Below are positions 1 through 8,718 of a stretch of DNA of 59,794 bases, piece by piece. Source of the DNA: an archaeon. Its GTDB lineage: Archaea > Thermoproteota > Nitrososphaeria > Nitrososphaerales > Gagatemarchaeaceae. Position numbers and translations under genes: made by a program. Each line of letters begins with the position of its first letter. Within the stretch, counting starts at the first letter, position 1. The notes beneath the pieces were generated by a model that saw only the letters and a program-made list of their open reading frames with translations, was not told the origin of the DNA and did no database searches. The stretch spans positions 1 to 59,794 of the forward strand of contig JAJZOO010000001.1 of assembly GCA_021811485.1 (NCBI GenBank), given 5' to 3'.

Positions 1-488
1 GAGGCGAACAGGAAGCTGCTGACCAGGAAGACGGCCACGAACCAGGCGATGAGGGTGAAGTCGGGCTTCCTGCTCGTGACCACGTCGAATGAGATGACCC
101 CCGCGAGGAGCCCGAAGATCCCGCCCGAGGCTCCGAAGCTCGCGGCCCTCGGCCCATTGGCAAGGCTCACGACGTTGCCAGCGATTCCCGTCAGCAGGAA
201 GACCGCGTAGTACTGGTTCTTGCTGTAAGCCAGGGTGAAGAAGCCGTCGAGCCAGACCAACGCCATGGCGTTGAATCCGACATCTAGGACGCCTGACCAG
301 GTCGGGGGCGCGACGATTATCGACGTGACGAGCTGCCACGCCCATCCCTTCAGCACAAGGCCGTTGAACTGGAGGAGCAGGTACGTCAGGGGCACTCCAT
401 CCACGCTCACGAACGCCAGCGCCGTCCCAAGCGCGAGCCCTCCGACGACGGCCACGGTCAGGTTCCTTCCCTGTGTGGAGACCTCCAA
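1..488 (-). CDS. Rhomboid-family intramembrane serine protease (partial, C-terminus missing)
   Basis: Translating the minus strand gives an open frame that runs off the left edge. It is strongly hydrophobic, with several membrane segments. It contains an N-terminal pattern of the GWAWQLVTS type and a GASGG motif followed by IFGLLAG. In rhomboids the GxSG serine is the catalytic nucleophile, with a histidine in a later helix that would lie outside the window. No ATG exists in the frame. The best start is TTG at 488, with an AT-rich box (gaaatagc on the minus strand) about 35 bp upstream, and an in-frame stop lies 16 codons further upstream. It is divergent from the methyltransferase gene. Rhomboid family membership is well supported by GASGG in a polytopic context; activity cannot be judged without the histidine. 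Confidence 0.8.
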   Translation of the reverse strand, partial: MEVSTQGRNLTVAVVGGLALGTALAFVSVDGVPLTYLLLQFNGLVLKGWAWQLVTSIIVAPPTWSGVLDVGFNAMALVWLDGFFTLAYSKNQYYAVFLLTGIAGNVVSLANGPRAASFGASGGIFGLLAGVISFDVVTSRKPDFTLIAWFVAVFLVSSFLFA

Positions 489-570
489 GAGCGACGGTGA
501 CGCCCGGGGACGCGGTGGAAAGCTATTTCGTCAGGGGGTGAAGAGCCAGGCCGTCCCGCGCTTCATTCAC

Positions 571-579
571 CTATAATAC
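571..579 (+). promoter_or_regulatory. TATA-like box of the methyltransferase gene
   Basis: The AT-rich string ctataatac lies 27-35 bp before the ATG at 606. This is the spacing expected for a leaderless archaeal transcript. It sits in otherwise GC-rich DNA. Confidence 0.5.
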
Positions 580-605
580 GGCCGTCCCGAAACCAGGCCG
601 TCGCG

Positions 606-1421
606 ATGACGCGGTCGGTAAGACGGTTCTACTCTGGGAACGTGAAGGAGGAGTGGGCCAGGCTCCAGTCAGACCCCTACCACCGGCTGGAGTTCGACAC
701 GACTCTGGAGTTCCTCAGGAGGTATCTGCCGAAGAACGGGCTGATCCTGGACGCAGGGGGCGGCCCCGGCAGGTACGCGATCGAGCTGGCCAGGAAGGGT
801 TACGACGTTGTCCTGCTCGACTACGCCCCTGCGAATCTCAGGTTCGCAGAGGGGCGGGTCAGGAGAGAAGGGCTCGGCAGCAAGGTCACGGCCGTGGAAG
901 GGTCCATAGTGGACCTGGCGCGGTTCCCTGACGGCTACTTCGACGCGGTGCTCTGCCTCGGTGGACCGCTGTCTCACGTGATGAAGGGCGAGGACAGGAG
1001 GAAGGCGATGGCCGAGCTGGCCAGGGTCGGGAAGGCCCGCTCGCCAATCTTCGTCTCAGTGATGAGCCGGCTGGCCATGATCGCCACGGCGCTCAAGTAC
1101 TTCCCGGACGAAGTCCAGCTCCCCCTCTTCAAGAAGATACGAGACAGCGGAGACTACCTCGGAGGGCGCGGTTTCACGGCGACTCACTTCTTCCTCCCCG
1201 AAGAGCTGAGAGCGGAGGCCGAGGGAGTCAGGGGGGTCGAGGTCCTGGCGATGGTGGGGCTCGAAGGGGTCGGCTCTGTCCACAGAGAAGAAGTGAACAG
1301 GCTGGCGAAGGACCCCCGCAGGTGGAGGGTCTGGCTCGAGACCCACTACAAGACCTGCGCCCACCCCTCGGTCGTCGGGGTGAGCGAGCACATGCTCGTG
1401 GTTCTCAGGAGAAGAGGCTGA
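606..1421 (+). CDS. SAM-dependent class I methyltransferase
   Basis: A protein of 271 aa. Residues 49-57 (DAGGGPGRY) form the glycine-rich SAM-binding motif I, and VVLLD at 68-72 supplies the acidic residue that contacts the SAM ribose. A DAVLCLGG segment matches motif IV. The first 40 residues are typical of small-molecule methyltransferases of the UbiE/Methyltransf_11 type. The substrate cannot be told from sequence. The ATG at 606 follows a TATA-like box at the right distance. It is a single gene, divergent from the rhomboid and convergent with the aldo/keto reductase. Confidence 0.85.
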   Translation: MTRSVRRFYSGNVKEEWARLQSDPYHRLEFDTTLEFLRRYLPKNGLILDAGGGPGRYAIELARKGYDVVLLDYAPANLRFAEGRVRREGLGSKVTAVEGSIVDLARFPDGYFDAVLCLGGPLSHVMKGEDRRKAMAELARVGKARSPIFVSVMSRLAMIATALKYFPDEVQLPLFKKIRDSGDYLGGRGFTATHFFLPEELRAEAEGVRGVEVLAMVGLEGVGSVHREEVNRLAKDPRRWRVWLETHYKTCAHPSVVGVSEHMLVVLRRRG

Positions 1422-1445
1422 CCGGCCGCCAACCCATGCGTAGGC

Positions 1446-2429
1446 CTAGGTGAACCCGATCACTGGCTGGGGGACATAGGGCTCCTCCAGGTGTTTCGCC
1501 TCGTCGTCTGTGAGCTTCACGTCCACGGCCCCGACCATCTCCTCGAGGTGCTCCACCTTGGACGTGCCGATGATCGGCGCCGTCACCCCCTTCTTCAGCA
1601 GCCACGCCAGGGCCACCTGGTTGGGGGTCGCCCCCTTCTGCTTCGCGAGCTCGACCAGCCTCCCCACTATCTGGTCGTTCTGGGGCTTCCCGACGTAGCG
1701 CATGTGGCCCATGGACCCCGGGCTGATCCGCTTGCTGTCGCCCTCCCTGGTCACCAGCTTCCCGTTCTCGAAGTACTTCCCAGAGAGGATCCCTGCGGCG
1801 GTGGGGCTCCAGGGGATGAGCCCTACCCCCTCCGCCTTGCAGAGGGGGATCATCTCCCTCTCCTCCTCGCGGTAGAGCAGGTTGTAGAGGTCCTGCATGG
1901 TGACGAAGCGCGCGAACCCCTTCACATCGCTGGTGTAGAGGGCCTTGGCGAACTGCCACGCCCACATGCTCGAAGCCCCAATGTACCGCACCTTCCCCTG
2001 GCTGACCAGGTCGGTCATCGTCGAGAGCGTCTCCTCGATCGGGGTATCGTAGTCCCACCTGTGGATCTGGTAGAGGTCGACGTGGTCCGTCTTCAGCCTC
2101 CTGAGCGACTCCCTCAGCTGCCACATTATGTGGGCCCTCGACAGCCCGTGCTGGTTCGGTCCCGGCCCCATCTCTCCGCGGACCTTGGTGGCCAGCACCG
2201 CGTCGTCCCGGCGGCCGTCGAGGAACTCCCCGACTATCTCCTCCGACCTGCCGTTCGAATACACGTTCGCGGTGTCGTAGAAGTTAATCCCCAGGTCCCA
2301 GGCGCGCGAGAGAACCTTCTTCGCCGCCTCGCCGTCGACCCTCCAGTCGTCCCCCGTTCCGAACGACATGCACCCCAGGCAGATCCGCGACACCCTGAGG
2401 CCAGTCTGGCCCATCCTGACGAACTCCAT
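1446..2429 (-). CDS. Aldo/keto reductase
   Basis: A protein of 327 aa, the usual AKR barrel length. The catalytic tetrad is visible: Asp52 and Tyr57 in FYDTANVYSNG, Lys82 in ATKVRG, and His123 in YQIHRWD. The C-terminal region has the NADP-binding GTSK pattern. It resembles the bacterial YajO/Tas-like branch and would reduce carbonyl compounds with NADPH in the cytoplasm; the substrate is unknown. A TATA-like ttcataacc lies about 27 bp upstream of the ATG. It lies downstream of poxB on the same strand with a 69-bp gap, so a separate promoter is likely. Confidence 0.9.
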   Translation of the reverse strand: MEFVRMGQTGLRVSRICLGCMSFGTGDDWRVDGEAAKKVLSRAWDLGINFYDTANVYSNGRSEEIVGEFLDGRRDDAVLATKVRGEMGPGPNQHGLSRAHIMWQLRESLRRLKTDHVDLYQIHRWDYDTPIEETLSTMTDLVSQGKVRYIGASSMWAWQFAKALYTSDVKGFARFVTMQDLYNLLYREEEREMIPLCKAEGVGLIPWSPTAAGILSGKYFENGKLVTREGDSKRISPGSMGHMRYVGKPQNDQIVGRLVELAKQKGATPNQVALAWLLKKGVTAPIIGTSKVEHLEEMVGAVDVKLTDDEAKHLEEPYVPQPVIGFT

Positions 2430-2498
2430 GGCCGAAATCGGGGGAGCTGGGGTTATGAATGTTAGCCGGCGTTGCGACGGACCATCCTGGCTTCGGCC

Positions 2499-4229
2499 CT
2501 ACCTGAAGAGGTTGGTCCGTGCCAGGTCGAGGACCTCGTCCCCGCGCCCATTGAGGACCGCTTTGGCCATGTAGAGGGTCATCCCTCTGAGCTCCTCTAG
2601 CTTCAGGCTCGGCGGGATCGAGAGCTCCTGGCGGTTTACCACGACGTCGAGGAGCGCGGGACCGGGGTGCTGCAGCATCTGCCTCAGCATGGGCTCCACC
2701 TGCTCCGGCAGCTCGGCTCGCAGGCCGAGAAGGCCCGCGGCCTCGGCCACCTTAGCGAAGTCAGGGTTGAGGAGCTCAGTACCATGCTCCAGCATCCCTG
2801 CCGCCTTCATCTCGAGCTCGACGAAGGCGAGGGCGCCATTGTTGAAGACCACCACCTTCACGGGGAGGCTCTGCTGCTTGAGGGTGAGTACGTCCCCCAG
2901 CAGCATCGCGATCCCCCCGTCCCCCGAGAAGGAGACCACCTGCCTCCCAGGGAACGCCTTCTGCGCCCCGATCGCCAGTGGGAGGGCCGCTGCCATAGAG
3001 CCATGGGAGAATGACCCCAGCAGCCTGCGCCTCCCGTTCATCCTCAGGTACCGCGCCGCCCAGATGGTGGGGGTCCCCACATCACAGGTGAATATGGCGT
3101 CGTCGGCCGCGACCTCGTTGGCCACCCTCGCGACGTACTGGGGGTGTATCGGTGCCTTCCCCGGCTTCCCGACGGCGAGGGAATCGAGCTCGTCCCTGGC
3201 CTTCCGGTAGTGGTCCAGGCTGGCCTTCAGGTGACCTTCTCCCCCCTTGTTCGGAGACAGAAGCGGCTTCAACGCCGAGAGGGTCGTCCTGACGTCCCCC
3301 ACCAGGCCGAGGTCGACCTTGGTCCTCCTCCCAATCTGCCCTCCCCTGACGTCGACCTGGATCACTTTAGCTCCGGGAGGGTAGAACTGCTGGTACGGGA
3401 AGTCGGTCCCCAGCATGAGGAGAGCGTCGGAGTCCATCATGGCGTAGTACCCCGACGAGAACCCCAGGAGCCCGGTCATCCCCACGTCGTAGGGGTTGTC
3501 GCATTCGATGAACTCCTTCCCCCTCATGGCGTGCACTATCGGGGCGTTCAGCACCCCAGCGACTTCGACCAGCTCGGAGTGGGCCCCCTCGCACCCCGCC
3601 CCTCCGAGGATCGTGACCTTCGAGCATGAGTTGAGGATGTCAGCGGCCTTACGTAGCTCAGCATCGGAGGGGCGGACGGACGGGGACGGCCTTTCGAAGG
3701 AAGGGACCGGCCGCTGGGTCGTCGAGTCGAGGAGGGCTACATCCCCCGGAATCACCAGCACCGACACGCCTCCCTCGGCGACAGCCGTCCGCATCGCGAT
3801 CTCGAGCACCCTGCAGATCTGCTCGGGGTGGGAGACCAGTTCGCAGTATAGGGAGCACTCCTTGAACAGCAGCTCCGGGTGCGTCTCCTGGAAGTAGCCG
3901 CTGCCGATCTCCCTGCTCGGGATGTGGGAGGCGATGGCGAGGACGGGCACTCGGTTCCTGTAGCAGTCGTAGAGGCCGTTGATCAGGTGCATGTTCCCCG
4001 GCCCGCAGCTCCCAGCGCATACCGCGAGCTTCCCGGTCAGGCGTGCTTCCGCGCCGGCAGCGAAAGCTGCAGTCTCCTCATGGCGGACCCCAACCCATTC
4101 AATCTCGCCGCCCCTGGCGCGGATGGCGTTGACTATCCCATTGAGGGAGTCGCCCACCACCCCGTACACCCGTTCCACCCCCTGAGAAACCAGAGAATCG
4201 ACGATGATGTCTGCTACTTTCTTTGTCAT
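2499..4229 (-). CDS. poxB: Pyruvate:quinone oxidoreductase (pyruvate dehydrogenase, quinone type)
   Basis: A TPP- and FAD-dependent enzyme of 576 aa that decarboxylates pyruvate to acetate and CO2 and passes electrons to membrane quinone. The N-terminal domain has the TPP-activating glutamate in RHEETAAF, followed by CAGSCGPGN and the GYFQETHP block typical of PoxB. The C-terminal domain has the GDGG...NN TPP/Mg motif. The tail (GRGDEVLDLARTN) resembles the lipid-binding C-terminal peptide of E. coli PoxB, which suggests membrane recruitment. An upstream ATG at 4238 is in frame, but the ATG at 4229 aligns with the E. coli N-terminus and lies 25-34 bp after a TATA-like gcataaatc. Close similarity to a bacterial enzyme suggests horizontal acquisition. 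Acetolactate synthase is a less likely alternative. Confidence 0.9.
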   Translation of the reverse strand: MTKKVADIIVDSLVSQGVERVYGVVGDSLNGIVNAIRARGGEIEWVGVRHEETAAFAAGAEARLTGKLAVCAGSCGPGNMHLINGLYDCYRNRVPVLAIASHIPSREIGSGYFQETHPELLFKECSLYCELVSHPEQICRVLEIAMRTAVAEGGVSVLVIPGDVALLDSTTQRPVPSFERPSPSVRPSDAELRKAADILNSCSKVTILGGAGCEGAHSELVEVAGVLNAPIVHAMRGKEFIECDNPYDVGMTGLLGFSSGYYAMMDSDALLMLGTDFPYQQFYPPGAKVIQVDVRGGQIGRRTKVDLGLVGDVRTTLSALKPLLSPNKGGEGHLKASLDHYRKARDELDSLAVGKPGKAPIHPQYVARVANEVAADDAIFTCDVGTPTIWAARYLRMNGRRRLLGSFSHGSMAAALPLAIGAQKAFPGRQVVSFSGDGGIAMLLGDVLTLKQQSLPVKVVVFNNGALAFVELEMKAAGMLEHGTELLNPDFAKVAEAAGLLGLRAELPEQVEPMLRQMLQHPGPALLDVVVNRQELSIPPSLKLEELRGMTLYMAKAVLNGRGDEVLDLARTNLFR

Positions 4230-4381
4230 GGTCGTCATAGGCCCGCTCGCAGTGATTTATGCCGTTTGTCCTGACAGAACGCCGCGCAGGGTCACGCGGC
4301 CCTTGGCCGACCGACTCAGTCAGGCCTCATTGAAGGAACCCCGGCGATGCCTTATAGCGGTTCAATCATCGAAGGGCGCGA

Positions 4382-4978
4382 ATGAGCGCAGCCCAGGGGT
4401 CGCGGTCTTTCCTCGAGCCGCTCCTGGGGAAGACCGCCACCTTTCTGTTCGCAGAGAGGCAGGACAACCTAGCCTTCGCCAGGACCCTCGCCGGCCTGCT
4501 GGGGGCTTCAGGGATGGCGGCCGCGGTCTTGGACCTCGACGCCTTCTACTCCTCCCACGCCGACTCGGTCCTGACGCCCTCCCCCGCCGAAGCCGACTCG
4601 TGGACGCTGAGGGTCCCCGCCCCGGGCTCTGACATCGAAGCGGAGGTCTCCCAGCTCTTCGTCGCCCCCCAGGGCGCCCTCATCTTGGACAGCCTCAACA
4701 CCCTCTACCACCTCTTCTCCCTCGACGACGGCCGCTCCCGGGGCAGGCGGTTGGGGTTCGCGCTGGCCGGCCTGTCATACCTTGCCAAGACGAACTCGAA
4801 GGCCGTCATCCTCGGCATGTACAGGCGCGAGGGCTTCGGGAGGCTCGGGACGGCGAGGTCGATATCGGGGCTCTCTGATATAGCGGCGTCCGTCGAGGTG
4901 AAGGGGTCCGAGCTGTCGATGCGGACTGAGAGGGGCTCGGCCTGGCCGGGCGGGGTCTTCTCTACCCGAATCCCTTGA
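4382..4978 (+). CDS. Hypothetical protein, degenerate RecA/KaiC-like
   Basis: A protein of 198 aa. GALILDSLNTLYHLF near residue 100 looks like a RecA/RadA/KaiC-type Walker B strand ending in acidic residues. It is followed by FALAGLSYLAKTNSKAVILG, which resembles the next strand of such ATPases. No proper Walker A loop (GxxxxGK[ST]) is present: the N-terminus has only LLGKTATFLF, without the preceding glycines. It may be a non-hydrolysing relative, a structural homology inferred from pattern only. A TATA-like cttatagcg lies about 27 bp upstream. Its last 17 bp overlap the convergent membrane-protein gene. Confidence 0.7.
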   Translation: MSAAQGSRSFLEPLLGKTATFLFAERQDNLAFARTLAGLLGASGMAAAVLDLDAFYSSHADSVLTPSPAEADSWTLRVPAPGSDIEAEVSQLFVAPQGALILDSLNTLYHLFSLDDGRSRGRRLGFALAGLSYLAKTNSKAVILGMYRREGFGRLGTARSISGLSDIAASVEVKGSELSMRTERGSAWPGGVFSTRIP

Positions 4979-5369
4979 GGATCGCGAGGTTGAACCCTAT
5001 GAACAGCGAAACGATGAGCAGCAGCAGCGCAAGGGCGAGGTAGAAGTTGACCGCCCTGGGCCTGACCGTCTGCCTGCCGCTCAAGTAGGTGAGGTATATG
5101 CCCGCACCCCCCAGTATGATCACCATGGCGTCGACCACGGCTTCGGGGACCGTCTCGTTCGCGCCGCTGGGGTAGGGGATCAGGGTCTCGTTGGCCACAG
5201 GGTAGGTGATCGCGCTGACGAACCCGGCCATGAGGCCGATGAGGACGATGACGTAGAGCACCTGGACGAGGCCTCCACCTCTGGTGGCGGAGGACACAGA
5301 GCCCACTAGCCAGTCCTTCACGGCGCCTACGCTCCTCCTGTACGCCAACTGGATTGCTTGTCTGATCAT
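4962..5369 (-). CDS. Small membrane protein, unknown function
   Basis: A protein of 135 aa with three predicted membrane segments: around 36-56 (VLYVIVLIGLMAGFV), 82-98 (AMVIILGGAGIYLTYL) and 108-130 (FYLALALLLLIVSLFIGF). A short extracytoplasmic loop with two potential N-glycosylation sequons (NET) joins the first two. The ATG at 5369 lies directly after the stop of the upstream zinc-finger gene, so it is probably co-transcribed with topA. I do not recognise the family. Confidence 0.7.
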   Translation of the reverse strand: MIRQAIQLAYRRSVGAVKDWLVGSVSSATRGGGLVQVLYVIVLIGLMAGFVSAITYPVANETLIPYPSGANETVPEAVVDAMVIILGGAGIYLTYLSGRQTVRPRAVNFYLALALLLLIVSLFIGFNLAILKGFG

Positions 5370-5576
5370 CTAACTATCACGCAGGGCTTCAGCTACCTCT
5401 TTTGCCCATGGGCCCGTCTGGACGTTGCGTATAACGTTATCCAAGTAGTCTCCCCAACTCATCCTCCCATAGGCCCTGACCCAGAGAGGGTACGCCGCCT
5501 CCAGCCTCTCCTTCGCCACAGCGTGGCGCTGGCAGAGTTTCCCCGCGCCCTCCCTGCCGCAGACGGCGCACTTCAT
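5370..5576 (-). CDS. Small zinc-finger protein downstream of topA
   Basis: A protein of 68 aa beginning MKCAVCGREGAGKLCQRH, with a CxxC...CxxH arrangement for one zinc ion, followed by a charged helical tail containing YGRMSWGDYLDNVI. Longer frames upstream overlap topA and are not protein-like. The ATG overlaps the topA stop codon (ATGA), a translational-coupling arrangement, so it probably works or is expressed with topoisomerase I. The function is unknown. Its stop abuts the start of the membrane protein downstream. Confidence 0.75.
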   Translation of the reverse strand: MKCAVCGREGAGKLCQRHAVAKERLEAAYPLWVRAYGRMSWGDYLDNVIRNVQTGPWAKEVAEALRDS

Positions 5577-7636
5577 GGCTTGCTCCGTCCGGGGCAGTCC
5601 GGGTTGACGCAGAGCTTCCAAGGCCGCCTCCCTCCTGAGACGTACACCACTGGCCAGGAGCACTTCTCGCAGGGCTTCGCGGCCGGCCTGAGAGTCCCCC
5701 GCTGGGGGAGGGGGGCCGACGCCCGGCACCCCGATGGGTAGTTCGAGCACCCGACGAACCTCTTCTTCGTCGTCCTGGAGCGTACGATCCTGAGGGTTCC
5801 GCTCTTGCAGACCGGGCACCCTCCCAGGGCCCCTGCCTTCGAGGCCTCACCGGCAATCGCCGCGTCGATCACCCTGCCCACCTCTCCCTCGTTGGCGAAG
5901 AGCTCTGCGAGCTGCTCGGCGGCCGTTCGTACCGTCTCCCTGACGACATCTGCCTCCCCCCCGGCCCCTTCTTCGACCCCTTCCAGCATCTCCTCCACAT
6001 GCCGGGTGAGTTCGGTGCTCACCACCGAGGGGGCGTACTTCTCCATGGCCTCCACCACCGCAAACCCGAGGTCTGTCACCGTCAGGCTATCCCCCGAGGC
6101 GTACCCCCTCGAAAGCAGCGTCGAGATCATGTCTGCCCTGGTCGCCTTCGTTCCGATACCCTCGCTCTCCATCTTCTCCAGCAGGCTGCCCTGGTTGTAC
6201 CTCGGCGGTCTCTGCTCGAACTTCTCTTCGACGGTCACGCTGACGACTCCCGCCCTTTCCCCTTCGGCTACCGGAGGAGGTTCCTGGTCCCTGCGCCCGG
6301 CATACCTGCCGTAGTAGTCCATCCAACCGGGGAAGGTGGTCCTGCTCCCCAAGGCCTTGAACCGGTGCCCCCCCACGTCCATCGAGACGTCGACAAGCTC
6401 CCTCCTGGCCGGCGGCCCGAAGCCGGCGAGGAACCTCCTGACGACAAGGTCGAGCAGCGAGGCCGCCTGACCATCCAGCGGCCTCTGAGGCCTCTCCCCG
6501 GTTGGATGGATGGCCGGGTGGGCGGGGTCCGACCTCGCCCCTTGGACTGTCCTGGACCCCGACTTCAGTATCTCCTCGACCGCGTCCGAGTACGCGCGCA
6601 CCCTCCCAAGGCCGCCGAGAATCCTCCTTAGGTCCAGGGAGGGAGGGAGCTTCTGGCTGCTGGTCCGCGGGTAAGAGATCAGGGCGGCCAGGTATAGGCC
6701 CTCGGCTATCTGGAGCGTCCTGCTCGGAGGAATCCTGAGCGCCCTGTACGCCTCCTTCTGAAGGTCTCCGAGGCTGAAGGGCGGGGGAGGGCTAACCTGG
6801 ACCTGGCTCCTCTGCACGGCGACGACGACGGCCGTGCCACCTCTGCACGCGGCGCGAACCTCCTCCGCCTGCGCCTTCGTCCTGACCTTCTCCTCGGCGT
6901 ACCATGCGGAGAACTCCCTGCCGTCCTTCTCGAACACCCCCGTCACCTTCCAGTAGGGTGTGGGTACGAACTCGCGTATCTCCCGCTCTCTCTTTGCCAG
7001 GAACCCGAGGGTCGGCCCCTGGACCCTGCCGACGCTCACGGTCCTGAACCTGTGCCCCAGGCCGAGCGGGGATTGGGAAAGCGCCCTCGACAGGTTGATC
7101 CCCCACAGGAAGTCGATCACGTGCCTCGCCCGGCCAGCCCTCGCCAGCCCATCAGCGGCCTGGGGTTCCAGCGAGCCGAAGGACCTCCTCAGGTCTTCCT
7201 CCGTGAGGGTTGAGAACCTCGCCCTGAGCGCCCCCTTCTCCTTCCCCCCACAGGCATACCTCAGCAGATTGAATCCAATGGTCTCGCCTTCGACGTCGAA
7301 GTCGCAGGCGTTCACGAACCTGGCCGCCCCGGCCGCGAGCTTCCTTATCGCTGCGATGCGCCTCCCGGCTGACGCACTCTCTTCCTCCACAAGGTTGAGC
7401 GGGTACCACTCAACGTCGAAGACGGGATAGACTGTCCTCTCCTCCGCGGGGTCAGACACGCCGTAGACGTGGCCCTGGGCCGAGCAGACCACGAACTCCT
7501 CTCCATCCTTCGCGAAGCTGAATACTGTCGTCCCTTCCACCTGTGAGGCCGCGCTCCTCCCACCAGAGAGCGCGTCGGCCACCCTCTTCGCTGCGTCGGG
7601 CTTCTCACAGACCACGAGGGTGTAGCCACCGCTCAC
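5573..7636 (-). CDS. topA: DNA topoisomerase IA
   Basis: A type IA topoisomerase of 687 aa that relaxes negative supercoils by transient single-strand cleavage. The Toprim domain has DFDVEGE near residues 112-118, which binds magnesium. The catalytic tyrosine is in ALISYPRTSS, about residue 322. QGPTLGFL and the VGRVQGPT block are typical of the family. The C-terminus carries two zinc ribbons (CPVC...CxxYPxGC and CEKC...CVNPDCPG). An in-frame extension upstream to 7765 overlaps a small zinc-ribbon gene and has no family similarity; the GTG at 7636 gives the expected N-terminus (SGGYTLVVCEKPDAAKR). It is the first of three tightly packed genes. Confidence 0.93.
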   Translation of the reverse strand: MSGGYTLVVCEKPDAAKRVADALSGGRSAASQVEGTTVFSFAKDGEEFVVCSAQGHVYGVSDPAEERTVYPVFDVEWYPLNLVEEESASAGRRIAAIRKLAAGAARFVNACDFDVEGETIGFNLLRYACGGKEKGALRARFSTLTEEDLRRSFGSLEPQAADGLARAGRARHVIDFLWGINLSRALSQSPLGLGHRFRTVSVGRVQGPTLGFLAKREREIREFVPTPYWKVTGVFEKDGREFSAWYAEEKVRTKAQAEEVRAACRGGTAVVVAVQRSQVQVSPPPPFSLGDLQKEAYRALRIPPSRTLQIAEGLYLAALISYPRTSSQKLPPSLDLRRILGGLGRVRAYSDAVEEILKSGSRTVQGARSDPAHPAIHPTGERPQRPLDGQAASLLDLVVRRFLAGFGPPARRELVDVSMDVGGHRFKALGSRTTFPGWMDYYGRYAGRRDQEPPPVAEGERAGVVSVTVEEKFEQRPPRYNQGSLLEKMESEGIGTKATRADMISTLLSRGYASGDSLTVTDLGFAVVEAMEKYAPSVVSTELTRHVEEMLEGVEEGAGGEADVVRETVRTAAEQLAELFANEGEVGRVIDAAIAGEASKAGALGGCPVCKSGTLRIVRSRTTKKRFVGCSNYPSGCRASAPLPQRGTLRPAAKPCEKCSWPVVYVSGGRRPWKLCVNPDCPGRSKP

Positions 7637-7686
7637 CGCCGGGTCGCCCCAGACCTGAGGACTTTGCGGTGCCCTATCAGTCAACC

Positions 7687-7863
7687 CTAGTCGAAGGAGC
7701 CGTCGATTTTCCTGACGTCGACCTGGAACCTGCTCAGGGCGAGCTTGGTACCGCACTTCCTGCACCTGTAGTCGGTGGCCTTCAGCACGTCCCCCGGCGA
7801 CCTTAGGTCGAACCCGGAGTACAGCGGAGCGCCGCAGGAGTTACAAACAATCTCATAGGTCAA
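7687..7863 (-). CDS. Small zinc-ribbon protein
   Basis: A protein of 58 aa starting at TTG 7863: (M)TYEIVCNSCGAPLYSGFDL, with a second knuckle YRCRKCGTKL. The two CxxC pairs form a zinc ribbon like those of RNA polymerase or small transcription-associated proteins. The C-terminus is basic. No ATG is available in frame. It lies 50 bp upstream of topA on the same strand and may be part of that transcription unit. The specific role is unknown. Confidence 0.7.
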   Translation of the reverse strand: MTYEIVCNSCGAPLYSGFDLRSPGDVLKATDYRCRKCGTKLALSRFQVDVRKIDGSFD

Positions 7864-7895
7864 CGTCGAGGCCGGCTCTTCCCGGACATTTAGGC

Positions 7896-8663
7896 CTATG
7901 CGCCCCCCGCGAATCCGAGGCTCCTGAGGAAGACGTCCTCCTCCAACGCCACCGCGAACCTCCTCGGGCCGTACTCCGAACCCTGTCTCAGCGCCTTCTT
8001 CAGCCCCCTCACCAGCACCATGGGCGTGGCCTCGTCCGACTCCCCCATCAGCACCTCTGCCGCCGAACTCAGGTCATCGGCCACCGCCTGGGACGTCACT
8101 TTGAGCACGTTGCCGAAGAGGTCTCTCCTCCCCCTCATGTCTTGGACCGCCTCGATCCCCGACGACCCCACCGCCACACCGGTGGTCCCTCTCCTCGTGG
8201 GGGAGAGCCTACTGTCGCATATCACGACGCCTACGGACACGCCCCTGGAGAACATCAGGGCCTCTCTGATCGTCCGAGCGGCGGCTTCGGGCCTCCTGGG
8301 GTAGAGGATCACCGCTCCGTGCCTGACGTTCGACTTGTCTATGCCCGCGTTGGGCGTCAGGAGCCCTTCCTTGCTGGCGAGGAGGAAGCCGGGTATTCCG
8401 CCAATCACCCGGTCGGACTCGCGGAGGACCAGCTCGCAGATCCTCGGGTCCATGTGGTGCTCCGCCGCCAGCGCCCTCGCCCTCGCCCCTGGATTCACCC
8501 CCCCGAGGCTGACGACCCTCCCTTCTGACATGGCGACGAACTTGCTAGAGATGACGAGCACGTCGCCGTCCCTCAGCTCCGCGCCGACTTCCTCTTCGAT
8601 GAGCGCGATGAGGTCGAACTTGGCGCCCTTCGCAGTGACCCGCACCGGGCGTAGCGAGAGCAA
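7896..8663 (-). CDS. cofE: Coenzyme F420-0:L-glutamate ligase
   Basis: A protein of 255 aa. CofE adds gamma-linked glutamates to F420-0 with GTP, the last step in making the deazaflavin cofactor. Family signatures are VIGGIPGFLL, LTPNAGIDKSN (metal and GTP site) and the CDSRLSPTRRGTTGVAVG segment. The frame remains open to an ATG at 8732, but that start overlaps gcvT on the opposite strand. The TTG at 8663 gives a normal N-terminus and lies 26 bp from the shared TATA box, so I chose it. Its presence implies that this organism makes F420. Confidence 0.9.
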   Translation of the reverse strand: MLSLRPVRVTAKGAKFDLIALIEEEVGAELRDGDVLVISSKFVAMSEGRVVSLGGVNPGARARALAAEHHMDPRICELVLRESDRVIGGIPGFLLASKEGLLTPNAGIDKSNVRHGAVILYPRRPEAAARTIREALMFSRGVSVGVVICDSRLSPTRRGTTGVAVGSSGIEAVQDMRGRRDLFGNVLKVTSQAVADDLSSAAEVLMGESDEATPMVLVRGLKKALRQGSEYGPRRFAVALEEDVFLRSLGFAGGA

Positions 8664-8688
8664 CGAACTCCGCCATCGACGTCGCCCA

Positions 8689-8697
8689 CTTAAATAG
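8689..8697. promoter_or_regulatory. Bidirectional TATA box between cofE and gcvT
   Basis: The near-palindromic string cttaaatag lies 22-30 bp before the gcvT ATG (8719). On the other strand it lies 26-34 bp before the cofE TTG (8663). One AT-rich box appears to serve two leaderless divergent genes. Confidence 0.5.
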
Positions 8698-8718
8698 CGT
8701 CGGGGCCCGCTCGAGCAC

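Noticed and set aside
1491-2465. 324-codon plus-strand frame opposite the aldo/keto reductase
   Set aside because: It is a GC-rich shadow of the real gene; the protein is rich in His, Leu, Pro and Arg and has no motif.
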